Shown: positions 32,501-40,441 of the stretch, in pieces
Position numbering within the stretch: position 1 is the stretch's first letter
Layout of the letters: each line of letters opens with the position of its first letter
Assembly: GCA_003222155.1 (NCBI GenBank)
Contig: QHUU01000097.1
Coordinates: 1 to 41,070 of the forward strand
Source: Gemmatimonadota bacterium
GTDB lineage: Bacteria; Gemmatimonadota; Gemmatimonadetes; Gemmatimonadales; GWC2-71-9
Reading direction: 5' to 3'
Length of the DNA stretch: 41,070 bases
Translations under genes and position numbers: made by a program
The notes under the pieces: generated by a model
What the model was told of the DNA's origin: nothing
What the model saw: only the letters and a program-made list of their open reading frames with translations
Databases searched by the model: none

Positions 32501-32600
32501 GGGGCGGCGCGGCGAGTCCGACGACGACGTGATCGCGGACCTGTACCAGCTCGATGCCGCCGACCGCCGTGCACTGGCAGCCGCCCCGGATCCTCTCTGA
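29565..32600 (+). CDS. Eco57I-like gamma-class adenine DNA methyltransferase, large
   Basis: A 1011-residue protein predicted to methylate adenine-N6 in DNA. Domain order: an N-terminal region of unknown fold (1-180), a helical part with [22 protein letters not shown] (about 195-215) and [11 protein letters not shown], then the methyltransferase with [15 protein letters not shown] (about 335), SAM motif [19 protein letters not shown] (about 387) and the catalytic NPPW ([13 protein letters not shown], about 627). A long Ala/Arg-rich helical insert separates the two motifs. The C-terminal 250 residues ([48 protein letters not shown]) look like a target-recognition domain. No PD-(D/E)xK nuclease motif is evident. 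GTG start with AGGGG upstream. Overlaps the helicase gene by 47 nt. Resembles DrmMI or type IIG enzymes. Confidence 0.88.
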   Translation: MVLRELLTRSEQIDDLRHLFGALGFQAAWEHVPPGPWLGTAPVEAAGVVRAALVARHDAFRVFALEARDPERAVRAAAQRLAAHAERGLACALGAAPRRLLCASWRAAARGPAIRVAAIPLERPPGSSLETLERFSPRPRETALALSLRVGEALASEAVTPRFFRAFRATLERLTDRLTTPRGRAERHALALTAFTRVLFLYFVQGKGWLDGDRHYLIRKFDDCVAARRPFHRRVLDPLCFGALNRPATDRSSAARALGRLPFLNGGLFEPTVLERRHGAARWSNADWRDAFDDLLERFHFSARETDDGDVVAPDMLGRVFEGVMDPAERRASGSYYTPAALVREIVRAGLEAVLVHRLGLAPAVAEVWIHRGEPPERAPDLRCLTVLDPAVGSGAFLLGALEELTRLRCATGEGPACAVRRDVVAHSLFGVDLSLTAVRLTELRLWLALIADVSVDQNDRELAAIAPLPNLDGQVRQGDALVDPLTLARALGGAPAPAAPGPELERLGSARRTLFSLAGAAKRDALAALARAEAALARGLFRAAVAALERRGGELIAAAKDRDLFGRRRGLTTDERALLRRLRASRRELRAAAARLEREGGAPFFAFESHFGDVLARGGFDLVAGNPPWVRGERVPVRVREALTTRYATWRPARGRGFAHLPDLAVAFVERALELAAPGGTAALLVPAKLASSGYAEPLRRRLAEGARVERVAPMPAGSAFAAAVYPMVLVTTRAEPTGREQVATALGARSTTPLIPQRALAGDGPWILARDAVRVARQLGASCPRVGERWRPQLGVKTGADDVFLSAQPGAATRPAVRGRDLGPWRATPRIHLLWTHAPDGRPLARLPPELAAALAPHLDRLGRRSDYRAGPAWQLFRTALAYAPCRVVWPDLARRLAAVVPAPELVPLNTVYGIATRELDDAYALAALFNSRWLTALARLHADPARGGFRRFNARVVRGLPLPVTSLAVWRALADQGRRGESDDDVIADLYQLDAADRRALAAAPDPL

Positions 32601-34878
32601 GCACCTCGCCCCGCTCCCCGAGCCGCTCGCCTGCCTGCTCTCACCGGGGCCGGTCGACGCGCCGGCGGCGGTCGCGGCGCTCGGCGCGCGGGCGCTGCTC
32701 GACCTGGCGCCGCTCGGGTCAGAAGGGCGGACGCCGTGGCCGGCGTGGCTCGCCCCGCACCAGGTCCCCGCCGCGGAGCGGCTGCGCGCTCTGCTGGTGC
32801 GCTACGGCGGGGGGCTGCTCGCCGACGCGCCGGGCCTCGGCAAGTCGTACGTCGCGCTGGCCGTCGCGCTCGCGTTCGGAGAACGATTCGCCCTGGTAGT
32901 GCCCGCCGTATTGGTGGACCAGTGGCGCGGCCTGTTGGAGCGGTACGAGAGCGACGCCCCGATCGTCACTCATGAGTTCCTCAGCATGCGCCGTTGCCGC
33001 CCCTTGCCGCCCTCTGCCGCCCGTTGCCGCCTGTTTGTCGTCGACGAGGCCCATCGCTTCCGCAACCCCGGCACCAATCGCTACCGCGCGCTGGCGCGGC
33101 TCGTGGTGCGTGCGAAGGTCCTGCTCGTCACGGCCACACCGGTCCACAATCGCGTCGGCGACTTGTGCCACCTGCTGCGGCTGTTCCTGCGCGACCACGC
33201 GCTGACGGCCCTCGGCGTTCCCTCACTACGCTGCGCGGCGCGGGGCGACCGGGACGCGGACCCCGCGGCGTTGCGGGCCGCCGCCGCCCGGTTGTGTGTG
33301 TCCCGCTCGCGCGAGCGGGCGCGGACGGGCTGGAGCGCCGGCCCGGTCACGCTCTCGTTCCCGGCACGCGCCAGCGGCGCGGTGGTTCGAATCGGCGCAG
33401 CGTCGGATGCGCTGCTCGAGCGGCTCGTCGCCGGCATCGTCCAGCTCGACTGCGGTGGAGAGGCGGCGGCCCTGTTCCGGCTGTTGCTCTTGTCGCAGCT
33501 CGCCTCGAGCCTGCCCGCGTTTCGCGCGAGCCTGGGACGTCACGAGGAATGGCTCGAGCTCGGCCTCGCCGCCACGGTGCAGGGTCGTTCACTCACCCGA
33601 CGGGACTTCCGGCGGCTCTTCCCCACGGGGCAAGACGATCTGCAGCTCGCGCTCCTCCCCCTGATCCTGCCTGCCGGCACGAGCACGGTGAGTGATGCCG
33701 ACCGCGAGACGGTGCAGGGCCTGCGCCGGCTCGCCGTGCCCGGCCCCGACCCGAAGGCCGACGCGCTGGCGCGCATGCTCGCCGGGCGCGGCGGCAAGAC
33801 GATCGTGTTCGTGCAACCGCGCGCCACTGTCCGGCACCTGCTCCGCCGCCTCCACGGCCACCGCGTCGCCGCGGTCATGGGCGATCGGGGGTGGTTCGGC
33901 GGCGAGCGGTCGACGCGGGCGGACGTGCTGCGGGCGTTCGCACCTGCGGCCCAGGGCGTCCCCGGGCCCGCGGCCGCGCTCCAGACCGATGTCCTGCTCG
34001 CGACCGATCTCTTGAGCGAAGGGCTGAACCTCCAGGATGCCGTGCGGGTGATCCACTACGACGTGCCCTGGAGCCCCGCCCGGCTGGCGCAGCGCGTGGG
34101 CCGGATCGATCGCGCCGGCTCGCCGCACGCTCACATCGAGACGGTGACGTTCCTCCCGCCGCCCTCGCTCGCCGGCGCGCTCGCGATCGAGCGCCGCTGG
34201 CTCGCCAAGGCACGGGCGCAGTGGCAGACCGGTACCGCGCAGATCGAGCTGGCGCACGGCGGCACGGCCGCCGCGTTCGACTGGTGCGACCGGCTGCAGG
34301 AGCTCGCAGCACACGCCGGCAAGCCTGCCGCGTCCGGCGCCTGCGCCGCGGTCGCCGCGGCGGAGCGGGCGGTGGTGCTGCTGGTGCGCCTTGCAGATCA
34401 GGTGGAAGCCGTGGTCGTGACGGCGAGCGCGGTGCGGAGCGATCCGGCGCGGGCCACCGAGCTGCTCGAGCGTGCCGCGGGCTCCCGGCCGGTGCCGCTC
34501 GACCGCGCCGGGCTCGAGCTGGCGATCCGCCGGGCGGCGCCGCTCGTGCGCGGCCGACTCGACGCGATCGAGCGGGCCCAGTGGCGCGCCGCCGACCGCG
34601 ACCGGCTCACCCGGCGGCTCATCCCCTGGGTGCTCGCGGCCGCCCGCCGCGCCGCCGCGCGGGGCCGCCACACCGAGCTCGCCCGCCTCGATGCACTCGT
34701 GTCGCGGCTGGCGCTCGGGATGACGGCCGGGGAGGAGGTGCTGCTCGACGAGCTGCTCGGGCGCCGCGCACCGCTGACGGTGCGGGACGTGCTGGCGTGG
34801 CACCAGCGGCTGGCGCCTCTCGGGGGCGTGCCCGATCCTCCCACGGTTCTGCTGGAGGCGGCGCTCGTGCTCGGCTGA
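32554..34878 (+). CDS. HepA/SNF2-type helicase paired with the methyltransferase
   Basis: A 774-residue superfamily 2 ATPase. Motif [20 protein letters not shown] (about 91-109), motif Ia [18 protein letters not shown], motif [17 protein letters not shown] (DEAH near 164), motif [13 protein letters not shown] (about 190). The second RecA domain has [19 protein letters not shown] (about 414), [40 protein letters not shown] (about 482-521). The C-terminal 200 residues are helical and unrecognised. SEGLNLQ and QRVGRIDR are typical of RapA/HepA-like proteins. The Walker A precursor reads DAPGLGK rather than the usual DExGLGK. The stretch before DEAH ([14 protein letters not shown]) is encoded by a simple repeat. 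ATG at 32554 lies inside the methyltransferase gene; GTG at 32569 is an alternative. Strongly coupled to it, implying one complex or pathway. Confidence 0.88.
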   Translation: MPPTAVHWQPPRILSEHLAPLPEPLACLLSPGPVDAPAAVAALGARALLDLAPLGSEGRTPWPAWLAPHQVPAAERLRALLVRYGGGLLADAPGLGKSYVALAVALAFGERFALVVPAVLVDQWRGLLERYESDAPIVTHEFLSMRRCRPLPPSAARCRLFVVDEAHRFRNPGTNRYRALARLVVRAKVLLVTATPVHNRVGDLCHLLRLFLRDHALTALGVPSLRCAARGDRDADPAALRAAAARLCVSRSRERARTGWSAGPVTLSFPARASGAVVRIGAASDALLERLVAGIVQLDCGGEAAALFRLLLLSQLASSLPAFRASLGRHEEWLELGLAATVQGRSLTRRDFRRLFPTGQDDLQLALLPLILPAGTSTVSDADRETVQGLRRLAVPGPDPKADALARMLAGRGGKTIVFVQPRATVRHLLRRLHGHRVAAVMGDRGWFGGERSTRADVLRAFAPAAQGVPGPAAALQTDVLLATDLLSEGLNLQDAVRVIHYDVPWSPARLAQRVGRIDRAGSPHAHIETVTFLPPPSLAGALAIERRWLAKARAQWQTGTAQIELAHGGTAAAFDWCDRLQELAAHAGKPAASGACAAVAAAERAVVLLVRLADQVEAVVVTASAVRSDPARATELLERAAGSRPVPLDRAGLELAIRRAAPLVRGRLDAIERAQWRAADRDRLTRRLIPWVLAAARRAAARGRHTELARLDALVSRLALGMTAGEEVLLDELLGRRAPLTVRDVLAWHQRLAPLGGVPDPPTVLLEAALVLG
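32989..33032. repeat. GCCGCCC(T)TTGCC simple repeat in the helicase gene
   Basis: Imperfect array of about 12-bp units (CCGTTGCCGCCC, CTTGCCGCCCTC, TGCCGCCCGTTG). It encodes [12 protein letters not shown] directly before the DEAH box, where related helicases have a short variable strand. Confidence 0.65.
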
Positions 34879-34961
34879 GGGCTCACTCGTGATGCCAGTA
34901 GCGCGAGGACGGTCTCGAAATGGTGCATGCGGTTTGGGGCCTCCCAAAGTTACCTTCCGGC

Positions 34962-35609
34962 GTGGCGCTCACGACTTTCCTGTTCGACCTGGACGGCACG
35001 CTTATCGACTCGATCGAGCTGATCCTCCGGTCTTACCGCCACACCATGCGCACGCACCGCGGCGATGAGCCCGCGGACGACATCTGGATGGCGGGGCTGG
35101 GCACCCCGCTGTGGGTGCAGTTCCGTCGCTTCACCGACGACCCGGCCGAGATCGACGCGATGGTCGCGACGTACCGCGCGTACAACCTCGCGCACCACGA
35201 CGAGCTGGTGCGGCCCTACGACGGCATCGTCGAGGCGGTACGGGCGCTGCGGGAGCGGGGCCGCCCCCTGGGTCTCGTGACGAGCAAGATGCGGAGCGGG
35301 GCGATCCGGGGGCTCGTGCGCGCGTCGCTCGAGGACGCGTTCGACGTGGTCGTGGGAGCGGACGAGGTCACACACCCCAAGCCCCATCCCGAGCCGGTGC
35401 GCCTGGCGCTCGAGCGGCTGCACCGGCCCGCGACGGGCGCCGTGTTCATCGGCGACTCGCGCCACGATATCGAATGCGGCCGCGCGGCCGGCGTCAAAAC
35501 CGCCGCCGCGCTGTGGGGACCCTTCGACCGGTCCCACCTCGAGGACCTCGCGCCCGATTACTGGCTGGAACGGCCCGCGGACCTCAGTTTACTGGCGGTC
35601 GACGACTGA
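34962..35609 (+). CDS. HAD-superfamily hydrolase, phosphoglycolate-phosphatase-like
   Basis: A 215-residue HAD phosphatase. Motif I TFLFDLDGTLIDSIE (nucleophile Asp near residue 9), a helical cap (subclass I), motif II GLVTSKM, the Lys in VTHPKPHPEPV (motif III) and motif IV VFIGDSRHDIECGRAAGVKT. Close in style to Gph/PpaX enzymes that hydrolyse small phosphomonoesters or pyrophosphate. GTG at 34962 is chosen since the family starts within five residues; the frame is open back to 34920. The stop is in a GACGACT repeat. 22 bp separate it from the aminotransferase. Confidence 0.9.
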   Translation: MALTTFLFDLDGTLIDSIELILRSYRHTMRTHRGDEPADDIWMAGLGTPLWVQFRRFTDDPAEIDAMVATYRAYNLAHHDELVRPYDGIVEAVRALRERGRPLGLVTSKMRSGAIRGLVRASLEDAFDVVVGADEVTHPKPHPEPVRLALERLHRPATGAVFIGDSRHDIECGRAAGVKTAAALWGPFDRSHLEDLAPDYWLERPADLSLLAVDD

Positions 35610-35631
35610 CGACTGACAACGGAGAACTCAC

Positions 35632-36756
35632 TTGCGGTTCGTCCCCTTCGAGCTGGAGCGCTGGCAGAGCACCTGGGAAAACCGGGTGCGGTACAACCTA
35701 TCCGAGTCGGGCGTGCATCCGCTTTCGATTCAGGAGCTGCTCGACCTGGCGGGAGCGTCTCCGGAGCCTCTGCTCAACGTGCGACTCGGCTACAGTCAGT
35801 CCAACGGCACCGACCTGCTGCGGAGCAGGATCGCCGCGTTGTACCCGGGCGTGTCGCCCGAGCAGATCTTGGTCACGACCGGCAGCGCCGAAGCGAACTT
35901 CGTCGTCTGCTGGCGGCTGATCGAGCCGGGCGACAGTGTAGCCGTCATGCTGCCGAACTATCTCCAGACCTGGGGGCTCGCGCAGAACTTCGGGGCGGAC
36001 GTGCGCGGCTTCGCGCTGCGCGCCGAGGCGCAGTGGGAGCCGGCGCTCGAGGAAATGCGGGGCGCCATCGCACCGGGCACGAAGCTGGTCGTCGTGACCA
36101 ATCCGCACAATCCGACGGGACACGTGCTCTCGGGGGAGATGCGAAAGGCCATCGTGCGTCGCGCGGCGGAGGTGGGTGCCTGGCTGCTCGCGGACGAGGT
36201 GTACCAGGGTGCGGAGCGTGAGGGGCCCGCGACCGCGTCGTTCTGGGGCAGCTACGAGCGCGTGATCGTCGTGAACGGCCTCTCGAAGGCGTACGGCCTG
36301 CCGGGCCTGCGGATCGGCTGGGTGGTGGGGCCACCGGGGTTCTCCGGCGAAGCGTGGGCCCGGCACGACTACACCACCATCGGGCCGGCGGGCGCGAGCG
36401 ATCACCTCGCCGCCGTGGCGCTCGAGCCGCGGGTACGCGAGAAAGTGCTCGAGCGCACGCGCCGTATCCTCCGGTCCAACTACCCGGTGATCGAGCAGTG
36501 GCTCAAGCGCTTCGGTGACACGTTCAGCTGGCACGCCCCGCAGGCCGGAGCGATCTGCCTGGTGAAGTATCGCCAGGGGATCAGCGCCCTCGACCTGGTG
36601 GAGAAGATGCGGGCCGAGCACGGCGTGCTGCTCGTGCCGGGGGACCACTTCGGGCTGCCGCACCACATACGATTCGGATTCGGCGAGGAGCTGCACCACT
36701 TCGAGGCGGCGCTCGCGGAGACGGAGAGGGGCCTGAAGCGCGTGTTCACCGACTGA
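35632..36756 (+). CDS. PLP-dependent class I/II aminotransferase
   Basis: A 374-residue fold-type I enzyme. Seen: YNLSESGVHPLSIQELL, LGYSQSNGTDLLRSRIA, VTTGSAEANFVVCW, the cofactor-ring segment VVVTNPHNPTGHVLS, LLADEVYQGAE with the Asp binding the pyridine nitrogen, and the Schiff-base Lys in VNGLSKAYGLPGLRIGW. The Arg of HIRFGFGEE binds the substrate carboxylate. Family members include aspartate and aromatic aminotransferases; substrate unknown. TTG start at 35632 with GGAGAA 7 nt upstream. 1 bp separates it from the ornithine-cyclodeaminase-family gene, so the two probably act in one amino-acid pathway. Confidence 0.9.
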   Translation: MRFVPFELERWQSTWENRVRYNLSESGVHPLSIQELLDLAGASPEPLLNVRLGYSQSNGTDLLRSRIAALYPGVSPEQILVTTGSAEANFVVCWRLIEPGDSVAVMLPNYLQTWGLAQNFGADVRGFALRAEAQWEPALEEMRGAIAPGTKLVVVTNPHNPTGHVLSGEMRKAIVRRAAEVGAWLLADEVYQGAEREGPATASFWGSYERVIVVNGLSKAYGLPGLRIGWVVGPPGFSGEAWARHDYTTIGPAGASDHLAAVALEPRVREKVLERTRRILRSNYPVIEQWLKRFGDTFSWHAPQAGAICLVKYRQGISALDLVEKMRAEHGVLLVPGDHFGLPHHIRFGFGEELHHFEAALAETERGLKRVFTD

Positions 36757-36757
36757 C

Positions 36758-37705
36758 ATGCGCGTCGTGCCGCTCGAGGCGTTCCGGGACAAGGTCTCGT
36801 TCGCCGTGGCGGTCGGCGCGGTGGAGCGGGGCTTCCGGGCGCTCGCGCTGGGGGAGGCGGTGCTCCCCGACCCGATGGTGGTGGAGCTCCCGGCGGAGCG
36901 GGCGGAAGTACACGTGAAGGGAGCGCATCTCAAGGGCGCGCGCCACATCGTGCTCAAGGTGGCGACGGGCTTCTACGAGAACCGCGCCCGCGGCCTGCCG
37001 TCCGGGGACGGTCTGTTTCTGCTGCTCGACGCCGCTACGGGGGTGCCGGCGCTGCTGCTCGAAGAGCACGGCTATCTCACGGACTTCCGCACCGCCGCCG
37101 CCGTGGCGCTCACGCTGAAGTATCTCGCGCCCAGGGGCGCGCACGAGGCCCTGCTGGTGGGCGCGGGGGCCCTCGCCCGGCTCACGGCGCGCGCCATGGT
37201 GGCTCAGATGCCCCTCGCCCGGCTCACGCTGTGGAATCGCACGGCCGAGCGCGCCGGGCAGCTCGCCCGGGAGCTCGCGCAGGTGGTGGAGACGCGCATC
37301 GCGCCCGCCCTCGAGAGCGCGGTGCGTGACGCCCGTGTGATCGTGACCGCGACCGCCAGCACGACCCCGCTGATCAGGGATTCGTGGGTGGCGCCCGGTA
37401 CGCACGTCACATCGGTGGGGACCGGGAGCCCCGAGAAGATCGAGCTCGAGCCCGCGCTGCTGGCGCGCGCCGACAAGCTGGTGGCCGATCGCGTGTCCCA
37501 GACGGAGCGCTACGGCAACCTGCACCACGCCGTCGCCGCTGGCGTCGCCACGCGCAAGCGGGTGTACGCGGAGCTCGGTGATCTCGCGGCTGGCCGGCGT
37601 CCCGGGCGGGAGACCCCGGACGAGATCACCGTGGCCGATCTCACCGGGGTGGGCGTGCAGGACGCCGCGATCGCGCAGGCCGTGGTGGAGGCTTTAGGCC
37701 TGTGA
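36758..37705 (+). CDS. Ornithine cyclodeaminase / mu-crystallin family protein
   Basis: A 315-residue NAD(P)-binding enzyme. Seen: VHVKGAHLKGARHIVLKVATGFYENRARGLPSGDGLFLLLDAATGVPALLLEEHGYLTDFRTAAAVALTLKYLAPRGAHEALLVGAGALARL, with the GxGxxA dinucleotide loop; then LWNRTAERAGQLA, VTATASTTPLI and a C-terminal ITVADLTGVGVQDAAIA. This is the mu-crystallin/OCD fold, whose members make proline from ornithine, reduce cyclic ketimines or dehydrate amino acids. Together with an aminotransferase, a ketimine or imino-acid reductase role is likely. ATG at 36758, 1 bp after the previous stop. Confidence 0.88.
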   Translation: MRVVPLEAFRDKVSFAVAVGAVERGFRALALGEAVLPDPMVVELPAERAEVHVKGAHLKGARHIVLKVATGFYENRARGLPSGDGLFLLLDAATGVPALLLEEHGYLTDFRTAAAVALTLKYLAPRGAHEALLVGAGALARLTARAMVAQMPLARLTLWNRTAERAGQLARELAQVVETRIAPALESAVRDARVIVTATASTTPLIRDSWVAPGTHVTSVGTGSPEKIELEPALLARADKLVADRVSQTERYGNLHHAVAAGVATRKRVYAELGDLAAGRRPGRETPDEITVADLTGVGVQDAAIAQAVVEALGL

Positions 37706-37709
37706 GTCT

Positions 37710-37727
37710 CTGTCAGAACTCTGTCAG
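37710..37727. promoter_or_regulatory. Pho-box-like direct repeat upstream of the DUF305 gene
   Basis: CTGTCAG-AACT-CTGTCAG: two 7-bp copies with an 11-bp period, the layout of the PhoB box of E. coli (CTGTCAT, four bases, CTGTCAY). It lies 48 bp before the GTG of the DUF305 gene. The required -10 box about 10 bp downstream is not evident, so function is unproven. A random micro-duplication is possible, since such events are common in this window. Confidence 0.45.
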
Positions 37728-37775
37728 AAACCGCACTCGCGCAACGGCCGTAATCGGGCTATCCATTGCCGTAAC

Positions 37776-38387
37776 GTGACCAAACTCCCACGGGTCGTCT
37801 GCGTCGTCCTCGTGTGCGCCGGCCCCGCCGTACGCGGGGCCGCCCAGGGCACGGCCCAGGGTGGTGCACCGTACACGGCAGCCGACGTGCATTTCATGTC
37901 CGGCATGATCCGGCACCATGCGCAGGCGGTGCTGATGGCCGGCTGGGCGCCCACGCACGCAGCGAGTCCCGCCGTGCGCGCGCTGTGCGAGCGGATCGTC
38001 GTGGGCCAGCGTGACGAGATCGTGCTCATGCAGCGCTGGCTCCACGACCGTCATGAGCCCGTCCCCGTCCCCCAAGCCGACAGCTCGCACATGATGATGT
38101 CGGGGATGGATTCCTCGATGCTGATGCCGGGGATGTTGGACGCCGCCCAGCTCGAGCGGCTGGGGCACGCCCGCGGCCGGGAGTTCGACCGGCTGTTCCT
38201 GCAGTACATGATCCAGCATCACCAGGGTGCCCTCACCATGGTGAATCAGCTGTTCGGCTCGCGCGGGGCGGGAGAAGAAGAGCCCGCGTTCCGATTCGCG
38301 GCCAATGTGTTCGCCGATCAGACCACGGAGATCGAGCGCATGCAGCGCATGCTCGCCGACCTCCTGTCGCAGCACCTCAATCGCTGA
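37776..38387 (+). CDS. DUF305 family exported protein
   Basis: A 203-residue exported helical protein. Signal peptide about 1-24 (TKLPRVVCVVLVCAGPAVRGAAQ). DUF305 marks: DVHFMSGMIRHHAQAVLMAGWAP with the HH pair in the first half, and FLQYMIQHHQGALTMVNQLF in the second, with a Met-rich linker (SSHMMMSGMDSSMLMPGML) that suggests copper or other soft-metal binding. Ferritin-like four-helix fold expected. GTG start. The stop overlaps a possible start of the next gene (TGATG). A Pho-box-like repeat lies upstream. Confidence 0.88.
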   Translation: MTKLPRVVCVVLVCAGPAVRGAAQGTAQGGAPYTAADVHFMSGMIRHHAQAVLMAGWAPTHAASPAVRALCERIVVGQRDEIVLMQRWLHDRHEPVPVPQADSSHMMMSGMDSSMLMPGMLDAAQLERLGHARGREFDRLFLQYMIQHHQGALTMVNQLFGSRGAGEEEPAFRFAANVFADQTTEIERMQRMLADLLSQHLNR

Positions 38388-38413
38388 TGCGTCCACCCTC
38401 ACCGGATGGTGCT

Positions 38414-40423
38414 ATGAAACGTCCACTGTGCGCGCTCGCCCGTGTCATCGGAGGCCTCAGTCTCGCCGCGTGCGCGTCGTCGGGTGGCGTGAACCTGTCG
38501 ACGCTGCCTCCCAGTCCGGACCCTCGGGTGGGCCTGCGGGCCGGGGTCGTGCGTGTCGACAGTGCCAACCGCCGGGTACTGGAGGTGACCCCCGCCGCGC
38601 AAGCGACGTGGAATCTGCGGCTGGTAGTGAACCGGCCTTCGTCGGAGAAGTTCGTCGGCGTCACCAACTCCGACCTGGCATTTTTCCGAAACTACGTCAT
38701 TCAGGGCAATTACAACGGCTTCCAGGTGTGGGACATTGCGAACCCCGCGGCGCCGACGTTGAAGGTGGGGTATCTCTGTCCCGCGTCGCAGAGTGACGTG
38801 TCGGTCTACAAGAACCTGCTGTTCGTGTCGGGGGAGGGGATGGGGGGCCGGCTCGACTGCGGCACCCAGGGCGTGCACGATTCGGTCAGCACCGATCGGC
38901 TGCGCGGCCTGCGGATCTTCGACATCTCGGACATCGCGAATCCGAAGTACATCGCCAACGTGCAGACGTGCCGCGGCTCGCACACACACTCCGTGGTGCT
39001 CGACCCCAACGACACGACGAACGTCTACGTCTACATCTCGGGCGCGGCGCCCGTGCGCTCGCCCACCGAGCTCCCGGGCTGCGTGGCGGCCTCGCCGGAC
39101 TCGAGCCCCAACAGCGCCCGCTTCCGGATCGAGGTCATCAAGGTGCCGCTCGCCGCCCCGCAGCAGGCGGCGATTGTGAGCTCGCCCCGCATCTTCGATT
39201 CGCTCACCGCGCCCCCGACGCACGCCGAGGCGCCGGAAGACGTCGCCCGGTCGGCCAAGGCGGCGGCCGAGGCGCGCGCCAAGGGCGGCTTCACGGCCGC
39301 GGTGAACGGCCTGGAATACGTGCTGGGACCGGGTTTCATCAATCCGATGCTCGACAGCGTCGTCAGGGTACGCCATGGGACCGGGGCGCCGACCGCCGCC
39401 GACAGCGCGGCGCTGCGCGCGGCGATCCAGGGCATCGTCGATGTGATCGTGGGTGCGCCCAAGCCGGGGACGCCGAACACGGCGCGCCCGGGACCCGAGC
39501 AGTGCCACGACATCACCGCCTACCCCGCGATCGGGCTGGCGGGCGGGGCCTGCGCCGGCTACGGGCTGCTGCTCGACATCCACGATGTGGCGCACCCCAG
39601 GCGGATCGGGGCGGTGTCAGACTCGAACTTCTCCTACTGGCACTCGGCGACGTTCAACAACGACGGGACCAAGGTGCTGTTCACCGACGAGTGGGGCGGC
39701 GGCGGCGGGCCCAAGTGCCGCGTCACCGACAGGCACGAGTGGGGCGCGGACGCGATCTTCACGCTGGACGACAAGCGGATGACGTTCCGCAGCTACTACA
39801 AGCTGCCGGCGCCGCAGACCGAGCTCGAGAACTGCGTCGCCCACAACGGCTCGCTCATCCCAGTCCCCGGACGCGACATCATGGCGCAGGCGTGGTACCA
39901 GGGCGGCGTCTCCGTGTTCGACTGGACGGACGCGGCCCATCCCACGGAGATCGCGTTCTTCGATCGCGGCCCGATGGACGGAACCAACGGCGTCGGCGCT
40001 GGATCGTGGTCGGCGTACTGGTACAACGGGCACATCTACAGCTCGGAGATCGCGCGCGGGCTCGACGTGTTGGAGCTCGTGCCGAGCGGGTTCCTCTCGA
40101 ACAACGAGATCGAGGCCGCAAAGCTGGTGCACTGGGACTACTTCAACACGCAAGATCAGCCGCGCATCGTCTGGCCGCCGAGCTTCGTCGTTGCGGGCGC
40201 GTATGTGGACCAACTCGCCCGGTCCCATGGGTTGGCTCCCGAGCGGGTAGCGGCGGTGCGGCAGGCACTCGATCGCGCGCAAAAGCTGTCCGGGCGCGAG
40301 CGGCGGGACGCGTTGACGCAACTGGCGACACAGCTGGGCGGCGACGCGGCGGGCGCGGCCGACGCCGGCAAGGTGCGGAGCCTGGCCGCGGCGGTCACCG
40401 ACCTCGCCAACGCGCAGCCCTGA
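38414..40423 (+). CDS. LVIVD-repeat-type surface lipoprotein
   Basis: A 669-residue lipoprotein. Lipobox LSLAAC, lipid on Cys20. The body has propeller-type repeats of the LVIVD kind: VIQGNYNGFQVWDIANPAAPTLKVGYL, LRGLRIFDISDIANPKYIANVQTC, GLLLDIHDVAHPRRIGAVSD, GGVSVFDWTDAAHPTEIAFFDRG and IYSSEIARGLDVLEL. A helical insert (about 255-345) breaks the repeats. Sequence around HSATFNNDGTKVLFTDEWGGGG may bind metal. No enzyme activity is evident. ATG at 38414 gives a clean lipoprotein signal; ATG at 38387 (TGATG with the DUF305 stop) would add nine residues. Co-transcribed with DUF305. Confidence 0.82.
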   Translation: MKRPLCALARVIGGLSLAACASSGGVNLSTLPPSPDPRVGLRAGVVRVDSANRRVLEVTPAAQATWNLRLVVNRPSSEKFVGVTNSDLAFFRNYVIQGNYNGFQVWDIANPAAPTLKVGYLCPASQSDVSVYKNLLFVSGEGMGGRLDCGTQGVHDSVSTDRLRGLRIFDISDIANPKYIANVQTCRGSHTHSVVLDPNDTTNVYVYISGAAPVRSPTELPGCVAASPDSSPNSARFRIEVIKVPLAAPQQAAIVSSPRIFDSLTAPPTHAEAPEDVARSAKAAAEARAKGGFTAAVNGLEYVLGPGFINPMLDSVVRVRHGTGAPTAADSAALRAAIQGIVDVIVGAPKPGTPNTARPGPEQCHDITAYPAIGLAGGACAGYGLLLDIHDVAHPRRIGAVSDSNFSYWHSATFNNDGTKVLFTDEWGGGGGPKCRVTDRHEWGADAIFTLDDKRMTFRSYYKLPAPQTELENCVAHNGSLIPVPGRDIMAQAWYQGGVSVFDWTDAAHPTEIAFFDRGPMDGTNGVGAGSWSAYWYNGHIYSSEIARGLDVLELVPSGFLSNNEIEAAKLVHWDYFNTQDQPRIVWPPSFVVAGAYVDQLARSHGLAPERVAAVRQALDRAQKLSGRERRDALTQLATQLGGDAAGAADAGKVRSLAAAVTDLANAQP

Positions 40424-40426
40424 ACC

Positions 40427-40441
40427 GCGCTAGGCCAGCGC
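40427..40441. terminator. Short hairpin between convergent LVIVD and PiT genes
   Basis: GCGCT / AGCGC arms around AGGCC. The PiT stop codon lies inside it. Possibly a bidirectional stop signal, without a U-run. Confidence 0.3.

Noticed and set aside
29565-34878. A complete DISARM, BREX or type I/III restriction system
   Set aside because: Only a methyltransferase and a helicase are present; drmA/B/C, pglZ, brxC, hsdS or a nuclease-bearing Res are not found in the flanks.
37710-37727. A proven PhoB-regulated promoter
   Set aside because: The direct repeat fits the Pho box, but no -10 element is found at the right distance, so it is kept as a candidate only.
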